Shown: positions 54,480 through 62,988 of the stretch, in pieces
Position numbering within the stretch: the first letter of the stretch is position 1
Layout: every line of letters begins with the position of its first letter
NCBI RefSeq assembly: GCF_900187385.1
Contig: NZ_FYEY01000001.1
Coordinates: 3,844,001-3,908,000, forward strand
DNA length: 64,000 bases
Reading direction: 5' to 3'
From: Streptomyces sp. 2114.4
GTDB taxonomy: Bacteria > Actinomycetota > Actinomycetes > Streptomycetales > Streptomycetaceae
Position numbers and translations under genes: made by a program
Notes under the pieces: generated by a model
Database searches by the model: none
Told to the model about the DNA's origin: nothing
Seen by the model: only the letters and a program-made list of their open reading frames with translations

Positions 54480-54830
54480 TCACCGGCTGCCGGTCACCTC
54501 GGCCAGACGCCGGTCGAGCTCACGGTCCACGTCCTGCTGCTGTGCCGCGGCCGGGGCGTATCCGTGCCACTTCTTCAGCGCCGTGAGCGCCTTCCCAGCG
54601 CGCTCTGCACGCTCAGCCGGGGACAGCAGACGGCCGTCCTTCACGGTGGCCATGAAGCCCGACCAGGCGGTGTCCGGAAAGAGCAGCACACCACCGGCCG
54701 GGTTCTTGCTGTCACGGACCGGGACGGCTCCGGGGAAACCGTCGGAGACCTCGACGCAGTTGGCGTCGCCGCCATTGCTGTAGCTGCTCTTACGCCACAC
54801 GAGGGCGGCCGGATTCGGGATCGTCTTCAC
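54480..54830 (-). CDS. DUF397 protein with C-terminal extension
   Basis: 116-residue small regulatory partner protein. The DUF397 domain is VWRKSSYSNGGDANCVEVSD then VPVRDSKNPAGGVLLF. A further 50 residues (ERAERAGKALTALKKWHGY) are unusual for the family. GTG 54830 with GGAG upstream. It is closely similar at DNA level to the next gene upstream, so it is a tandem duplicate. The locus is of the WhiJ type. Confidence 0.88.
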   Translation of the reverse strand: MKTIPNPAALVWRKSSYSNGGDANCVEVSDGFPGAVPVRDSKNPAGGVLLFPDTAWSGFMATVKDGRLLSPAERAERAGKALTALKKWHGYAPAAAQQQDVDRELDRRLAEVTGSR

Positions 54831-54853
54831 GGCTTGCTCCGTTCCCCTCGTCC

Positions 54854-55063
54854 TCAGCTCAGTTGGTCCGCCTTGACAGTGACTATGAACGCCGACCAAG
54901 CCTCAGCCGGAAAGAGCAGCACACCACCAGTCGGGTTCTTGCTGTCACGGACCGGGACGGCGCCGGGGAAGCCATCAGAGACCTCGACGCAGTTGTCCTC
55001 TCCTCCGTCGCTGTAGCTGCTCTTGCGCCATGCAACACCTGACAGGTTGGGGATCGTCTTCAT
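54854..55063 (-). CDS. DUF397 protein
   Basis: 69-residue DUF397 protein: VAWRKSSYSDGGEDNCVEVS, then VPVRDSKNPTGGVLLFPAEA. The ATG overlaps the stop of the XRE regulator (ATGA). It is the probable partner or antagonist of that regulator, as in WhiJ-like systems. A tandem paralogue lies just downstream. Confidence 0.92.
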   Translation of the reverse strand: MKTIPNLSGVAWRKSSYSDGGEDNCVEVSDGFPGAVPVRDSKNPTGGVLLFPAEAWSAFIVTVKADQLS

Positions 55064-55884
55064 GGCCTGCTGTCCTCCACCAACTGCTGGATGAATGTGG
55101 ATGAGGCACACGGCGGCAGTGCCGCGTCTCGCAGGCGATCGTAAGACAATCGGTATCGCTCGATTTCTGCTGGATCCTCGACCAACTCCCCTGACCTGTT
55201 GCCCTCCAGGTAGGCAACAGCACTGCCGTCCGCCATCCAGAGGAGCGAGAGTGGCCCGCCGGTGAGGCCCTGCACCCCGGCAGACAGCGGAAGCACCTGG
55301 ATCGTCATGGTCGGAGCTTCGGCAGCGCCCTCGATCCGGGCGAGCTGGTCATGCCAGACCTTGGGATCGGGTGCCGGGCGCCGCAGAACCGCCTCGTCGA
55401 GAATGATCCGGACGCTGGGCGGAGGGGTGCGGCGCAACAGTTCCTGCCTACCGATGCGAGCAGCGACGTCGTCTTCGAGCTCGTCCGGACTTTTCGAAGT
55501 TGGAGACGACGACAGCACGAACCGCGCGAAGCCCTCGGTCTGCAAGAGGCCAGGGACGACCACCGCGTACTTGTGAATAATCGTGGCCTTCGCCTCAAGC
55601 TTCATGAACTCCCGGTACTTGTCCTTGAAGGCATCCAGCCGCGCCAGCCCCCACAACCGCACCAGCAGCTCACCCGTCCCGTAGACCCGGTCCAGCGCCT
55701 CCATGACCGGGAGCTTCGAGAGTCGTTCGCCGGTCTCCAGGCGGTGGAGGTAGGTGCGGTCGTAGTTGGTCTCTTCGGCGAGCTGGGCCAGCGATTTGCC
55801 CGACGCCTCCCGTAACCGCTGGAGTTCGCAGGCGAGGACCCAGCGGGCCGAACCCTCGTACTCCTCGGAATTCTTTTCGACCAT
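55060..55884 (-). CDS. WhiJ-like XRE regulator with DUF5753
   Basis: 274-residue regulator. The helix-turn-helix is LQRLREASGKSLAQLAEETN then YDRTYLHRLETGERLSK. The DUF5753 C-terminal domain is seen in IHKYAVVVPGLLQTEGFAR and QVLPLSAGVQGLTGGPLSLL. Such proteins control development or specialised metabolism with DUF397 partners. It diverges from the small pair at 56023. Confidence 0.92.
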   Translation of the reverse strand: MVEKNSEEYEGSARWVLACELQRLREASGKSLAQLAEETNYDRTYLHRLETGERLSKLPVMEALDRVYGTGELLVRLWGLARLDAFKDKYREFMKLEAKATIIHKYAVVVPGLLQTEGFARFVLSSSPTSKSPDELEDDVAARIGRQELLRRTPPPSVRIILDEAVLRRPAPDPKVWHDQLARIEGAAEAPTMTIQVLPLSAGVQGLTGGPLSLLWMADGSAVAYLEGNRSGELVEDPAEIERYRLSYDRLRDAALPPCASSTFIQQLVEDSRP

Positions 55885-56022
55885 TCCCCGATACCCCTGT
55901 TGTCCTGTCCCTACGGCAACGCCAACTCCCTATCGGAAGCGGCCCGTTGTGACGACTCTAGGAGTGTGAAAGGGCTTTTGCAGCCCAGTCAGGACTCGAA
56001 CCCAGAAGAGGGAGAAGAAGAA

Positions 56023-56250
56023 ATGGGAATGGCGGAGCGCGGGCCGGCGGCCGGGAAGCGCAGGGACGCGGAGCAGGCGTGCGGCGAGCTGCGGACGGCG
56101 CTGAAGGGGGTGGGGATCACCCTGCCGTCGCTGGCCGTGGACCCGGTCTCGCTGGCGGATCACTTTCCGCAGCCGCTCGTGGAGCTGGGACGCTGCACCC
56201 CGGACGTCGCACGCCGGCTCGCGGAAGCGGTGCGGACGTGCGCCCCGTGA
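56023..56250 (+). CDS. Small conserved protein divergent from the WhiJ-like regulator
   Basis: 75-residue soluble protein (MGMAERGPAAGKRRDAEQAC, then LKGVGITLPSLAVDPVSLAD). GGGAGAAGAAG precedes the ATG; a second ATG is two codons later. It overlaps the next gene by GTGA. Similar small proteins are seen next to such loci in streptomycetes. No function is known to me. Confidence 0.65.
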   Translation: MGMAERGPAAGKRRDAEQACGELRTALKGVGITLPSLAVDPVSLADHFPQPLVELGRCTPDVARRLAEAVRTCAP

Positions 56251-56408
56251 GCGCCGAGACGGACGAATCCGCGAGTGCCCGCGAGCCCGGTCGTGAAAAT
56301 GTGAAGGCCGACCTCGATGACGAGCCTGCGGAATCGGCAAAGCGTCGCGACGAATTAGCAAAAAGGGTCCGCGAGGCCAATCACTTCAGCGTGCATTGGC
56401 CTCGCTGA
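56247..56408 (+). CDS. Small hydrophilic protein coupled to the previous gene
   Basis: 53-residue acidic/basic peptide (VSAETDESASAREPGRENVK, ending VREANHFSVHWPR). GTG 56247 overlaps the preceding stop, so translation is likely coupled. It ends overlapping the convergent cobK by 23 bases. Low complexity lowers confidence that it is functional. Confidence 0.5.
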   Translation: MSAETDESASAREPGRENVKADLDDEPAESAKRRDELAKRVREANHFSVHWPR

Positions 56409-57165
56409 AAAGGCCGCGGATCCATCGCACGGCCTCGTCCGGATCTACCGCCACCGGCACCCCCTCCGGCACGGGCGGCCGCCGGACGACCACCACCGGT
56501 ACGCCCGCCTCACGCGCCGCTGTCAGCTTGGCGGCGGTGGCGGCCGCGCCGCTGTCCTTAGTGACGACGACGTCGATGCGGTGGTCCCGGAGGAGAGCCC
56601 GTTCGCCGTCCAGGGTGAACGGGCCGCGGGCCAGGAGGGTCGTCATCCGGGGCGGGTGCGGCGGCTCGGGGGCGTCGACGGAGCGGACGAGGAACCAGAG
56701 GTCGGTGAGGTGGGCGAAGTGGGCCAGGCCCATGCGACCCGTGGTGAGGAAGATGCGGGTGCCGAGGGCGGGGAGGGCGGCGGCGGCCTCGTCCAGGGAG
56801 GTGACCTGGTGCCAGTCGTCGCCGGGTCCCGGTACCCAGCCGGGCCTGCGGAGGGCGAGCAGGGGAACATGGGCGGTGGCGGCGGCCAGGGCCGCGTGGT
56901 GACTGATCGTGTCGGCGAAAGGATGGGTGGCGTCAATGAGCGCGTCCACCGCATGCTCCCGCAGCCAGCGGGCTTGGCCCTCGGGGCCCCCGAACCCGCC
57001 GATGCGGACCTCCCCGGCGGGCAGCCGCGGCGCGGCGACCCGGCCCGCGAGCGAGGTCGTCACGCGCAGGGACGGCTCCGCTGCCAGAGTGGCGGCCAGG
57101 CGGCGGGCCTCCGTCGTACCGCCGAGGATCAGTACGTGGCGCGGCGGGCGGGCTGCGTCGGGCAT
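56386..57165 (-). CDS. cobK: Precorrin-6A reductase CobK
   Basis: 259-residue NADPH-dependent reductase of corrin synthesis. The nucleotide-binding motif is VLILGGTTEARRLA, then DALIDATHPFADTISHHA, and VVVTKDSGAAATAAKL near the C-terminus. Its ATG at 57165 is only five bases from the start of the divergent cbiD, so their promoters must overlap the coding regions. Confidence 0.93.
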   Translation of the reverse strand: MPDAARPPRHVLILGGTTEARRLAATLAAEPSLRVTTSLAGRVAAPRLPAGEVRIGGFGGPEGQARWLREHAVDALIDATHPFADTISHHAALAAATAHVPLLALRRPGWVPGPGDDWHQVTSLDEAAAALPALGTRIFLTTGRMGLAHFAHLTDLWFLVRSVDAPEPPHPPRMTTLLARGPFTLDGERALLRDHRIDVVVTKDSGAAATAAKLTAAREAGVPVVVVRRPPVPEGVPVAVDPDEAVRWIRGLFSEANAR

Positions 57166-57170
57166 GGGAT

Positions 57171-58469
57171 GTGGGTTCCTCCGTGGCTGAAGCGCAACCG
57201 CAGGGTACGGGGCGTACGGGTGAGGGCCGTACCGGGCCGCAGGGTACGGGCAAGGCCGCGGGCGGGCGCAGCGCGCAGCTCGCGCACACCGGACTGCGGC
57301 ACGGCTGGACGACCGGGGCCTGTGCGACGGCAGCCAGCACTGCCGCGTACACGGCGCTGCTGAGCGGCGAGTTTCCCGACCCGGTGACGATCACCCTGCC
57401 GAAGGGGCAAACGCCGTCCTTCGCGCTGGCGGTGGAGAAGCTGACGGTGGAGGAGCTGACGGTGGAGGAGCTGACAGGGGAGGGGCCGGCGCCGGGGCGT
57501 ACGGCGGCCATGGCCGGGGTGGTGAAGGACGCGGGCGACGATCCCGACGTGACCCACGGGGCGCTCGTCCGGGCCACCGTGCGGGCGCTGCCGCCCGGGT
57601 CGGGGGTCGTGTTCAAGGCCGGGCCCGGGGTCGGAACGGTGACCCGGCCCGGTCTGCCGCTGGACGTGGGCGAGCCGGCGGTCAATCCCGTACCGCGGCA
57701 GATGATGCGGGAGCATCTGGCCGAGGTCGCGGCCCAGTACGGCGGTCCGGGGGCGGCGGCCGACGTCGAGGTGGAGATCTCCGTCGATCACGGGGAGGAG
57801 ATCGCCCGGAGCACCTGGAACCCGCGGCTGGGGATTCTGGGCGGGCTGTCGATCCTGGGGACCACCGGGATCGTGGTGCCTTACTCCTGCTCGGCCTGGA
57901 TCGACTCCATCCGGCGCGGTGTGGACGTGGCGCGGGCGGCGGGGCGGCGGCATGTGGCCGGGTGTACGGGATCGACGTCGGAGAAGGCCGCCGTCGCCCT
58001 GCACCACCTGCCCGAGGACGCGCTGCTGGACATGGGGGACTTCGCGGGGGCGGTGCTGAAGTACATCCGGCGCCATCCCGTGGAGCGGCTGACCATCTGC
58101 GGCGGGTTCGCCAAGCTGTCCAAACTGGCGGCCGGGCATCTGGATCTGCACTCCGCGCGGTCCCAGGTCGACAAGGGGTTCCTGGCGGAACTCGCCCGGC
58201 GGGGCGGGGCGGACGAGGCGCTGGCACAGGCGGTGGCCGAGGCCAACACGGGCCTGGCGGCGCTGCAGTTGTGCGCCGCGGCGGACGTCCCGCTGGGGGA
58301 TCTGGTGGCGGCGACGGCGCGGGACGAGTCTCTGGCCGTGCTGCGGGGGGCGCCCGTCGCGGTCGATGTCATCTGCATCGACCGGGCGGGCATGGTGGTG
58401 GGGCGGGCGGAGCCGCGGGGGCCGGGGGAAGCCCGTCAGGGAGCCCGTCAGGGAGGGCCGGTCCGGTGA
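57171..58469 (+). CDS. cbiD: Cobalt-precorrin-5B C1-methyltransferase CbiD
   Basis: 432-residue methyltransferase of the cobalt-early pathway family: LRHGWTTGACATAASTAAYT, GVGTVTRPGLPLDVGEPAVN, GTTGIVVPYSCSAW and ICGGFAKLSKLAAGHLDLHS are diagnostic. GTG 57171 or GTG 57183 can start it. A short in-frame repeat LTVEELTVEELT lies near residue 100. It replaces CobF in this mixed pathway. Confidence 0.94.
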   Translation: MGSSVAEAQPQGTGRTGEGRTGPQGTGKAAGGRSAQLAHTGLRHGWTTGACATAASTAAYTALLSGEFPDPVTITLPKGQTPSFALAVEKLTVEELTVEELTGEGPAPGRTAAMAGVVKDAGDDPDVTHGALVRATVRALPPGSGVVFKAGPGVGTVTRPGLPLDVGEPAVNPVPRQMMREHLAEVAAQYGGPGAAADVEVEISVDHGEEIARSTWNPRLGILGGLSILGTTGIVVPYSCSAWIDSIRRGVDVARAAGRRHVAGCTGSTSEKAAVALHHLPEDALLDMGDFAGAVLKYIRRHPVERLTICGGFAKLSKLAAGHLDLHSARSQVDKGFLAELARRGGADEALAQAVAEANTGLAALQLCAAADVPLGDLVAATARDESLAVLRGAPVAVDVICIDRAGMVVGRAEPRGPGEARQGARQGGPVR

Positions 58470-58495
58470 AGGGCTCCCCCGCCTCCCCGCACCCG

Positions 58496-58861
58496 TCAGG
58501 TACGCAGCCCGTACCGGCTGGCCACGCAGTCGTTGCCGCGGCCGGTGAGCCTGCCCAGCGCCGTGCCGAGGGCACAGGAGGTCAGCTGCAGCGGGTTGTC
58601 GCGGAACCGCCCGTTGCGGTCGAAGCCGGCTTGCCCGCGGTCGTAGCGCCCTGCCGGACGGGTGTTCACCCGGAGCGGCCGGTCGTTCATCGTGGCCGGG
58701 CTGTCGTGCATCCACGGCGAGCTGTCGGGCGTCTGTGCCGGGGTGTCCGCCGCCGTCGCCTGCGTGGTGTGGTCCCTGCCGTCGGCACCGGCGACGTTGC
58801 CGCCGAAGAGCGTCAGCAGGACGGCGGCGCCGACCGCACCGGCGGCCAGTCTGGTACGCAT
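58496..58861 (-). CDS. Secreted protein of unknown function
   Basis: 121-residue exported protein. The signal peptide (MRTRLAAGAVGAAVLLTLFG) is followed by a polar region and a C-terminal part with two cysteines (LTSCALGTALGRLTGRGNDC) that may form a disulfide. ATG 58861 has GGAG upstream. Family not recognised. Confidence 0.72.
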   Translation of the reverse strand: MRTRLAAGAVGAAVLLTLFGGNVAGADGRDHTTQATAADTPAQTPDSSPWMHDSPATMNDRPLRVNTRPAGRYDRGQAGFDRNGRFRDNPLQLTSCALGTALGRLTGRGNDCVASRYGLRT

Positions 58862-59629
58862 CGTGGCGCACTCCTTTGCTCGGCCCCCCTTGGGCGTCGC
58901 AGCTTCCTTACCGGCCCCCGGGAGCCGAGTAACGGACATTCACCCCTATGCGGTCGTATGGTCAGCCGGACGGGCCCGGGGAAGTCGGGTCTGACGGGGC
59001 CGGGCTCAGGTCCGGGGGCAGGTCCGGGGCAGGTCCGGGGCAGGTCCGGGACAGGGCCGGGACAGGCAGTGGGCGGGCGGAGCGAGGGCACCAGGCGGGC
59101 GTCCGTAAACGGATGTGCCGCCTTTCAGTGCGGAACCTTCACCGAAAACCCATAAACCAAAGCCGGAAAGCGGAAACTGAAAGCGCGACTGCGACTGCCA
59201 TCGCGAGGGACGTGATGCCCCCCCGGCAACGCAAAGGGCATTTCAGGGCTTCGGCGTAAATTCATAATCCCTGCGACAACCAGCATGACAACCCGCGCCA
59301 CAACCCGCGTTACGCGGAAAATGCAGACATCTCACGTCATCCCACTCGGCGAAGAACCGGTGCGCCCCATCAGGCAAGAACCGGACAAAGATGCACGTCA
59401 GGGTGGTTGTGACGCCGTATTTCACGCCGATGGAAAACCGGCCGGCAAGTTGCCGCGAAACCCCTCGCCGTGATTGCATTTCATGAACACGCGGACGCCA
59501 TTACGTGCGTCATTCTCCCGGTGTCCGGTTTCCGGTGCCCGGTGCCAGGCGCCCGTGTTGCGGACGAATTGCTCCACAATTCGGCCTGCATTGGTTCAGA
59601 ATCCACAGCACTGACGAAAAGGGCACACC
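58862..59629. other. Gene-free stretch with 11-bp repeats, AT-richer half
   Basis: 768 bases. The first half has the CAGGTCCGGGG array; from 59110 GC drops visibly. Short frames exist on both strands (for example 59285-59473 plus, and a Cys-rich frame 59243-59479 minus) but lack clear codon bias and ribosome sites. It presumably includes the promoter of the peptide gene at 59630. Confidence 0.45.
59007..59062. repeat. 11-bp tandem repeat CAGGTCCGGGG, five units
   Basis: Five nearly identical units (the last two with GGGA endings), non-coding. Confidence 0.85.
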
Positions 59630-59857
59630 ATGCGCAACGACTTCATCGCCGCCACGGAGATCTCCGACAGCGAGCTCGAGAACATCTCCGGTGGTCTCGT
59701 CGCCGGCGGCGCCAACACGGGTGCCGAGATCGCCGGGCACGGCGTCTCCGCGAACGTCGGCGGCTTCCTCGGCGCCGGCGCGTCGGTCTCCCCCGAGGGT
59801 GCCGCTGCGCAGGTCTCCGGCTCCGTCATGGGCGCGGTGCACACCACCAGCCTCTGA
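59630..59857 (+). CDS. Double-glycine-leader peptide, possible bacteriocin precursor
   Basis: 75-residue peptide. The N-terminal leader (ATEISDSELENISGG) has the ELxxISGG double-glycine pattern cut by C39-type transporters. The core after GG is Gly/Ala/Val/Ser-rich (VGGFLGAGASVSPEG and so on), hydrophobic and nearly uncharged, without Cys, like class IIb-type bacteriocins or pheromones. No transporter or maturation enzyme is nearby. It lies in an AT-richer island within the cob cluster and is followed by a strong terminator. Confidence 0.7.
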   Translation: MRNDFIAATEISDSELENISGGLVAGGANTGAEIAGHGVSANVGGFLGAGASVSPEGAAAQVSGSVMGAVHTTSL

Positions 59858-59881
59858 GGCCGGCACGTCCGGCATCAGCAG

Positions 59882-59928
59882 GACGCACCGGAGCCCCGGG
59901 ACCTTCCGTCCCGGGGCTCCGGTGCGTC
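59882..59928. terminator. 20-bp stem terminator
   Basis: Arms 59882-59901 and 59909-59928 are exact complements with the 7-base loop CCTTCCG. It separates the peptide gene (plus) from cobM (minus) and is the strongest hairpin in the window. Confidence 0.93.
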
Positions 59929-59963
59929 TGCGTCCGCGTCTGCGTCTGCGTCTGCCCTGATGT

Positions 59964-60800
59964 TCAGGGAGTGTCGGCAGGAGCGGGCACGGAGTCCTGT
60001 GCACCGCCTTCGCCTCCGCCCCCACCTGCACCGGCCCCATCTGCCCCGCACCCGCCGTGCGGCCGCTCCCGGTCCGCCGAATAGAGGTGGCTGTCGCGGA
60101 ACTGCTCGGCGCCCAGCGTGCGGCCGACCATGATGACGGCCGTACGGACCACGCCCGCGGCCTTCACCTGTCCTGCGATGTCGGCGAGGGTGCCGCGCAG
60201 GACCAGTTCGTCGGGGCGGGAGGCCATGGCGACGACGGCGGCCGGGCAGTCGGCGCCGTAGTGCGGCAGGAGTTCGTCGACGACCCGGTCGACGTACATC
60301 GCGGCCAGGTGGAGGACCAGCAGCGCACCGCTGCGGCCGAGGGTGGCCAGGTCCTCGCCCTCGGGCATGGGGGTGGCGCGCTGGGCGACGCGGGTGAGGA
60401 TGACGGTCTGGCCGACGGTGGGGACGGTCAGCTCGCGCCCCAGGGCGGCGGCGGCCGCGGCGAACGCGGGCACGCCCGGCACCACGTCGTACGGCACCCC
60501 GGCCGCGTCCAGCCTGCGCATCTGCTCGGCGACCGCGCTGAAGACGGACGGGTCGCCGGAGTGCAGCCGGGCGACGTCGTGGCCCTCCTCGTGGGCGCGG
60601 ACCATCTCGGCGGTGATGGTGTCGAGGTCCAGCTGAGCGGTGTCGATGAGCCGGGCGCCGGGCGGGCACTCGGCAAGCAGCTCCCGCGGCACCAGGCTGC
60701 CCGCGTACAGGCAGACCCCGCAGGAGGCGAGCGTACGGGCGCCGCGCACGGTGATCAGGTCGGCGGCGCCGGGACCCGCGCCGATGAAGTGGACGGTCAT
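59964..60800 (-). CDS. cobM: Precorrin-4 C11-methyltransferase CobM
   Basis: 278-residue SAM-dependent corrin methyltransferase. FIGAGPGAADLITVRGARTL, CLYAGSLVPRELL and ARLHSGDPSVFSAVAEQMRR are typical. It overlaps cobL by ATGA. A Gly/Ala-rich tail of about 30 residues ends it. Confidence 0.94.
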   Translation of the reverse strand: MTVHFIGAGPGAADLITVRGARTLASCGVCLYAGSLVPRELLAECPPGARLIDTAQLDLDTITAEMVRAHEEGHDVARLHSGDPSVFSAVAEQMRRLDAAGVPYDVVPGVPAFAAAAAALGRELTVPTVGQTVILTRVAQRATPMPEGEDLATLGRSGALLVLHLAAMYVDRVVDELLPHYGADCPAAVVAMASRPDELVLRGTLADIAGQVKAAGVVRTAVIMVGRTLGAEQFRDSHLYSADRERPHGGCGADGAGAGGGGGEGGAQDSVPAPADTP

Positions 60801-62248
60801 GGTTGCTCGGTCTCCTGGGGGCGGGAGGACGGGGACGGGGAGGTGGCCGGGAAGGCGGCCGGCGGCTGCACGGCCGGCCGCGGCTTCACTGCCGACCACT
60901 GGGTGACCGGCATCGCCTGCCGCCAGCCCGTGAAGCCGCCGACCGGCACCGCATGGGCGACCGCGAGCCGGACCAGTTCGCCGCCGTACCGCCGGTGGCA
61001 GTCGGCGAGCTGTGCCTCGGACTCCAGCGTCACGGTGTTCGCGACGATCCGGCCGCCCGCGGGCAGCGCCTCCCAGCACGCGGCCAGCAGGCCGGGGGCG
61101 GTCAGCCCGCCACCGATGAACACCGCGTCCGGCGTCGGCAGTCCCTCCAGCGCGGCGGGCGCGGAACCGTGGACGACGCGTAGCGCGGGGACACCGAGCG
61201 AGCGGGCGTTGCGGCCGATCCGCTCGGCCCGTACGGCGTCCCGCTCGACGCCGATGGCGCGGCAGGTGCGGTGCGCGCGCAGCCACTCGATGGCGATGGA
61301 GCCGGAGCCGCCGCCGATGTCCCACAGGAGTTCGCCGGGGGCGGGCGCCAGCGCGGCGAGGGTGGCGGCGCGGACATGGCGCTTGGTGAGCTGGCCGTCG
61401 TGTTCGTAGGCGGCGTCGGGGAGGCCGGGGACAGTGGACAGCGGCGGGGTGCCGGGCGCGCGCCGGCAGTCGAGGGCGATGACGTTGAGGGGGTCGGCGG
61501 GCGGGGCCTCCCAGCCGTCGGCGGTGCCCTCGGCCGTGCGTTCGCGGGGACCGCCGAGTTGTTCCAGTACGCGCATCCGGGTCGGGCCGAAGCCGTGGGC
61601 GCGCAGCAGGGCGGCGACCTCGGCGGGGGTGCCGGCACCGGCGGACAGCACCAGCAGGCGGTGGCCGTCGTACAGCCCGCGGGCCAGATTCTCGGCGGGC
61701 CGCCCGACGAGCGTGATGACCTCGGTGTCCTCCAGCGGCCAGCCGAGGCGGGCGCAGGCGTAGGAGACGGAGGAGGGGTGCGGGAAGATCCGGAGCCGGG
61801 GCGGGTGGGGTGACTGGGGCTGCTGGGTCTGTTGGGTCTGTTGGGTCTGCTGGGGCTTTGGCGAGGTCGCCGCGGCCGCTGCCGCTTCCCCTTCCCGTCC
61901 CGGTGCCCCCTCCGCTTCCGCTTCCGATGCCGTTTCCGCCAGCACCTCGGTCAGGGTCCGCCCGATCCCGTAGAACATCGGATCACCGCTGGCCAGCACG
62001 CACACCCGGCGCCCGGCGTGCGTGGCGAGCAGTCCGGGGACGGCGGGGCGCAGGGGGGAGGGCCACGGGACGCGCTCGCCGGCGCACTCGCCGGGCAGCA
62101 GCGCGAGCTGGCGGGGGCCGCCGATCAGCACCTCGGCCCGTTGCAGGGCCTGCCGGGAGGCGGCGGGCAGTCCGTCCCAGCCATCGGCCCCGATGCCGAC
62201 GACGGACACGGGTTCAGGAGCGGCCGGGGCGGGTGGTGCGGGGCTCAC
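60797..62248 (-). CDS. cobL: Precorrin-6Y C5,15-methyltransferase (decarboxylating) CobL
   Basis: 483-residue fusion of CbiE and CbiT: the N-terminal methyltransferase (VVGIGADGWDGL, VCVLASGDPMFYGIGRTL) and the C-terminal decarboxylating methyltransferase (LLWDIGGGSGSIAIEWL). A Gln/Thr-rich insert (QQTQQTQQTQQ, plus an Ala/Glu run) of about 40 residues interrupts the N-terminal half near residue 135. GTG start at 62248. Confidence 0.94.
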   Translation of the reverse strand: MSPAPPAPAAPEPVSVVGIGADGWDGLPAASRQALQRAEVLIGGPRQLALLPGECAGERVPWPSPLRPAVPGLLATHAGRRVCVLASGDPMFYGIGRTLTEVLAETASEAEAEGAPGREGEAAAAAATSPKPQQTQQTQQTQQPQSPHPPRLRIFPHPSSVSYACARLGWPLEDTEVITLVGRPAENLARGLYDGHRLLVLSAGAGTPAEVAALLRAHGFGPTRMRVLEQLGGPRERTAEGTADGWEAPPADPLNVIALDCRRAPGTPPLSTVPGLPDAAYEHDGQLTKRHVRAATLAALAPAPGELLWDIGGGSGSIAIEWLRAHRTCRAIGVERDAVRAERIGRNARSLGVPALRVVHGSAPAALEGLPTPDAVFIGGGLTAPGLLAACWEALPAGGRIVANTVTLESEAQLADCHRRYGGELVRLAVAHAVPVGGFTGWRQAMPVTQWSAVKPRPAVQPPAAFPATSPSPSSRPQETEQP

Positions 62249-62384
62249 TGCCGAGTACCTCAGAGGTCGGGAGGGGCCGGAGCCGGGGAACCCGCCGACG
62301 GCGAAGACGACGAAGGGGCACCGGTCCGGGGGACGGGAGCCGAACTTTACTGACCGGTCGCCTCACGCGGTCCCGCTGCCCCCC

Positions 62385-62480
62385 GGTCAGCCCGCGCGGC
62401 GGCCCCATTTGCCCCGGTCAACCCGCGCGGCGCCCCCTGCCCCTGGTCAACCCGCGAGGCCCCTCGTCAACCCGCGAGGC
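62385..62480. repeat. Four imperfect copies of GGTCAACCCGCGCGGC
   Basis: Spaced copies at about 62385, 62417, 62444 and 62465 between cobL and the next minus-strand gene. Possibly a degenerate terminator cluster. Confidence 0.6.
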
Positions 62481-62492
62481 GGGCCCCTTCGC

Positions 62493-62762
62493 TCACCCCA
62501 GCACCACGAGCAGGAACTGCCAGGCGAACAGGAACGCCGCGCAGAAACCCACCCCCGCCGGCAGCCACTGCCAGATGCCACGAGGGGAGTCGAAGCAGAC
62601 CAGGTACCCGAGCACGGCGACCACGCCGGTCAGGGCCCCCAGCCAGAAGGGGAGGCCGTCGTGGTACCCGTACAGGATCGCGACGGCGGCCAGCAGGCCG
62701 AGCACCGCCAGGATCTGGCCCTTGCCGGGTGCGGGCCGCACGGTCTCGCCCGTAGCGCTCAT
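62493..62762 (-). CDS. Small three-helix membrane protein
   Basis: 89-residue membrane protein: ILAVLGLLAAVAILYGYHDG, LGALTGVVAVLGYLVCF and GVGFCAAFLFAWQFLLVVLG are helices. ATG 62762. It is divergent from the CDF exporter. No family recognised. Confidence 0.7.
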   Translation of the reverse strand: MSATGETVRPAPGKGQILAVLGLLAAVAILYGYHDGLPFWLGALTGVVAVLGYLVCFDSPRGIWQWLPAGVGFCAAFLFAWQFLLVVLG

Positions 62763-62988
62763 AGCGCCGGATGCTACCCGGGCGCACCGGCCCCGGCGGC
62801 TTCCCACGCCAGCCGGGAGCGGACATCCGAATTCCGTTTGCCGGCCCCGCTCCCCTTTCCGTCCGCACCGCTCTGACCAGTCACGACAGTCCGTTCGACG
62901 GTAATGACAACGGTCACCGATGCAGCCTTTGGATCTTTTGCTGAAGTGCGGTTTGCTTCGCAGCAGGGAGCCAGGAAGGAGCGCGCCC

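Noticed and set aside
59285-59473. Plus-strand frame of 62 codons
   Set aside because: Third-position GC is low for this genome and there is no recognisable motif.
59243-59479. Cys-rich minus-strand frame of 78 codons
   Set aside because: No good ribosome site, weak codon bias and overlapping frames in the same AT-richer area; not enough to call a gene.
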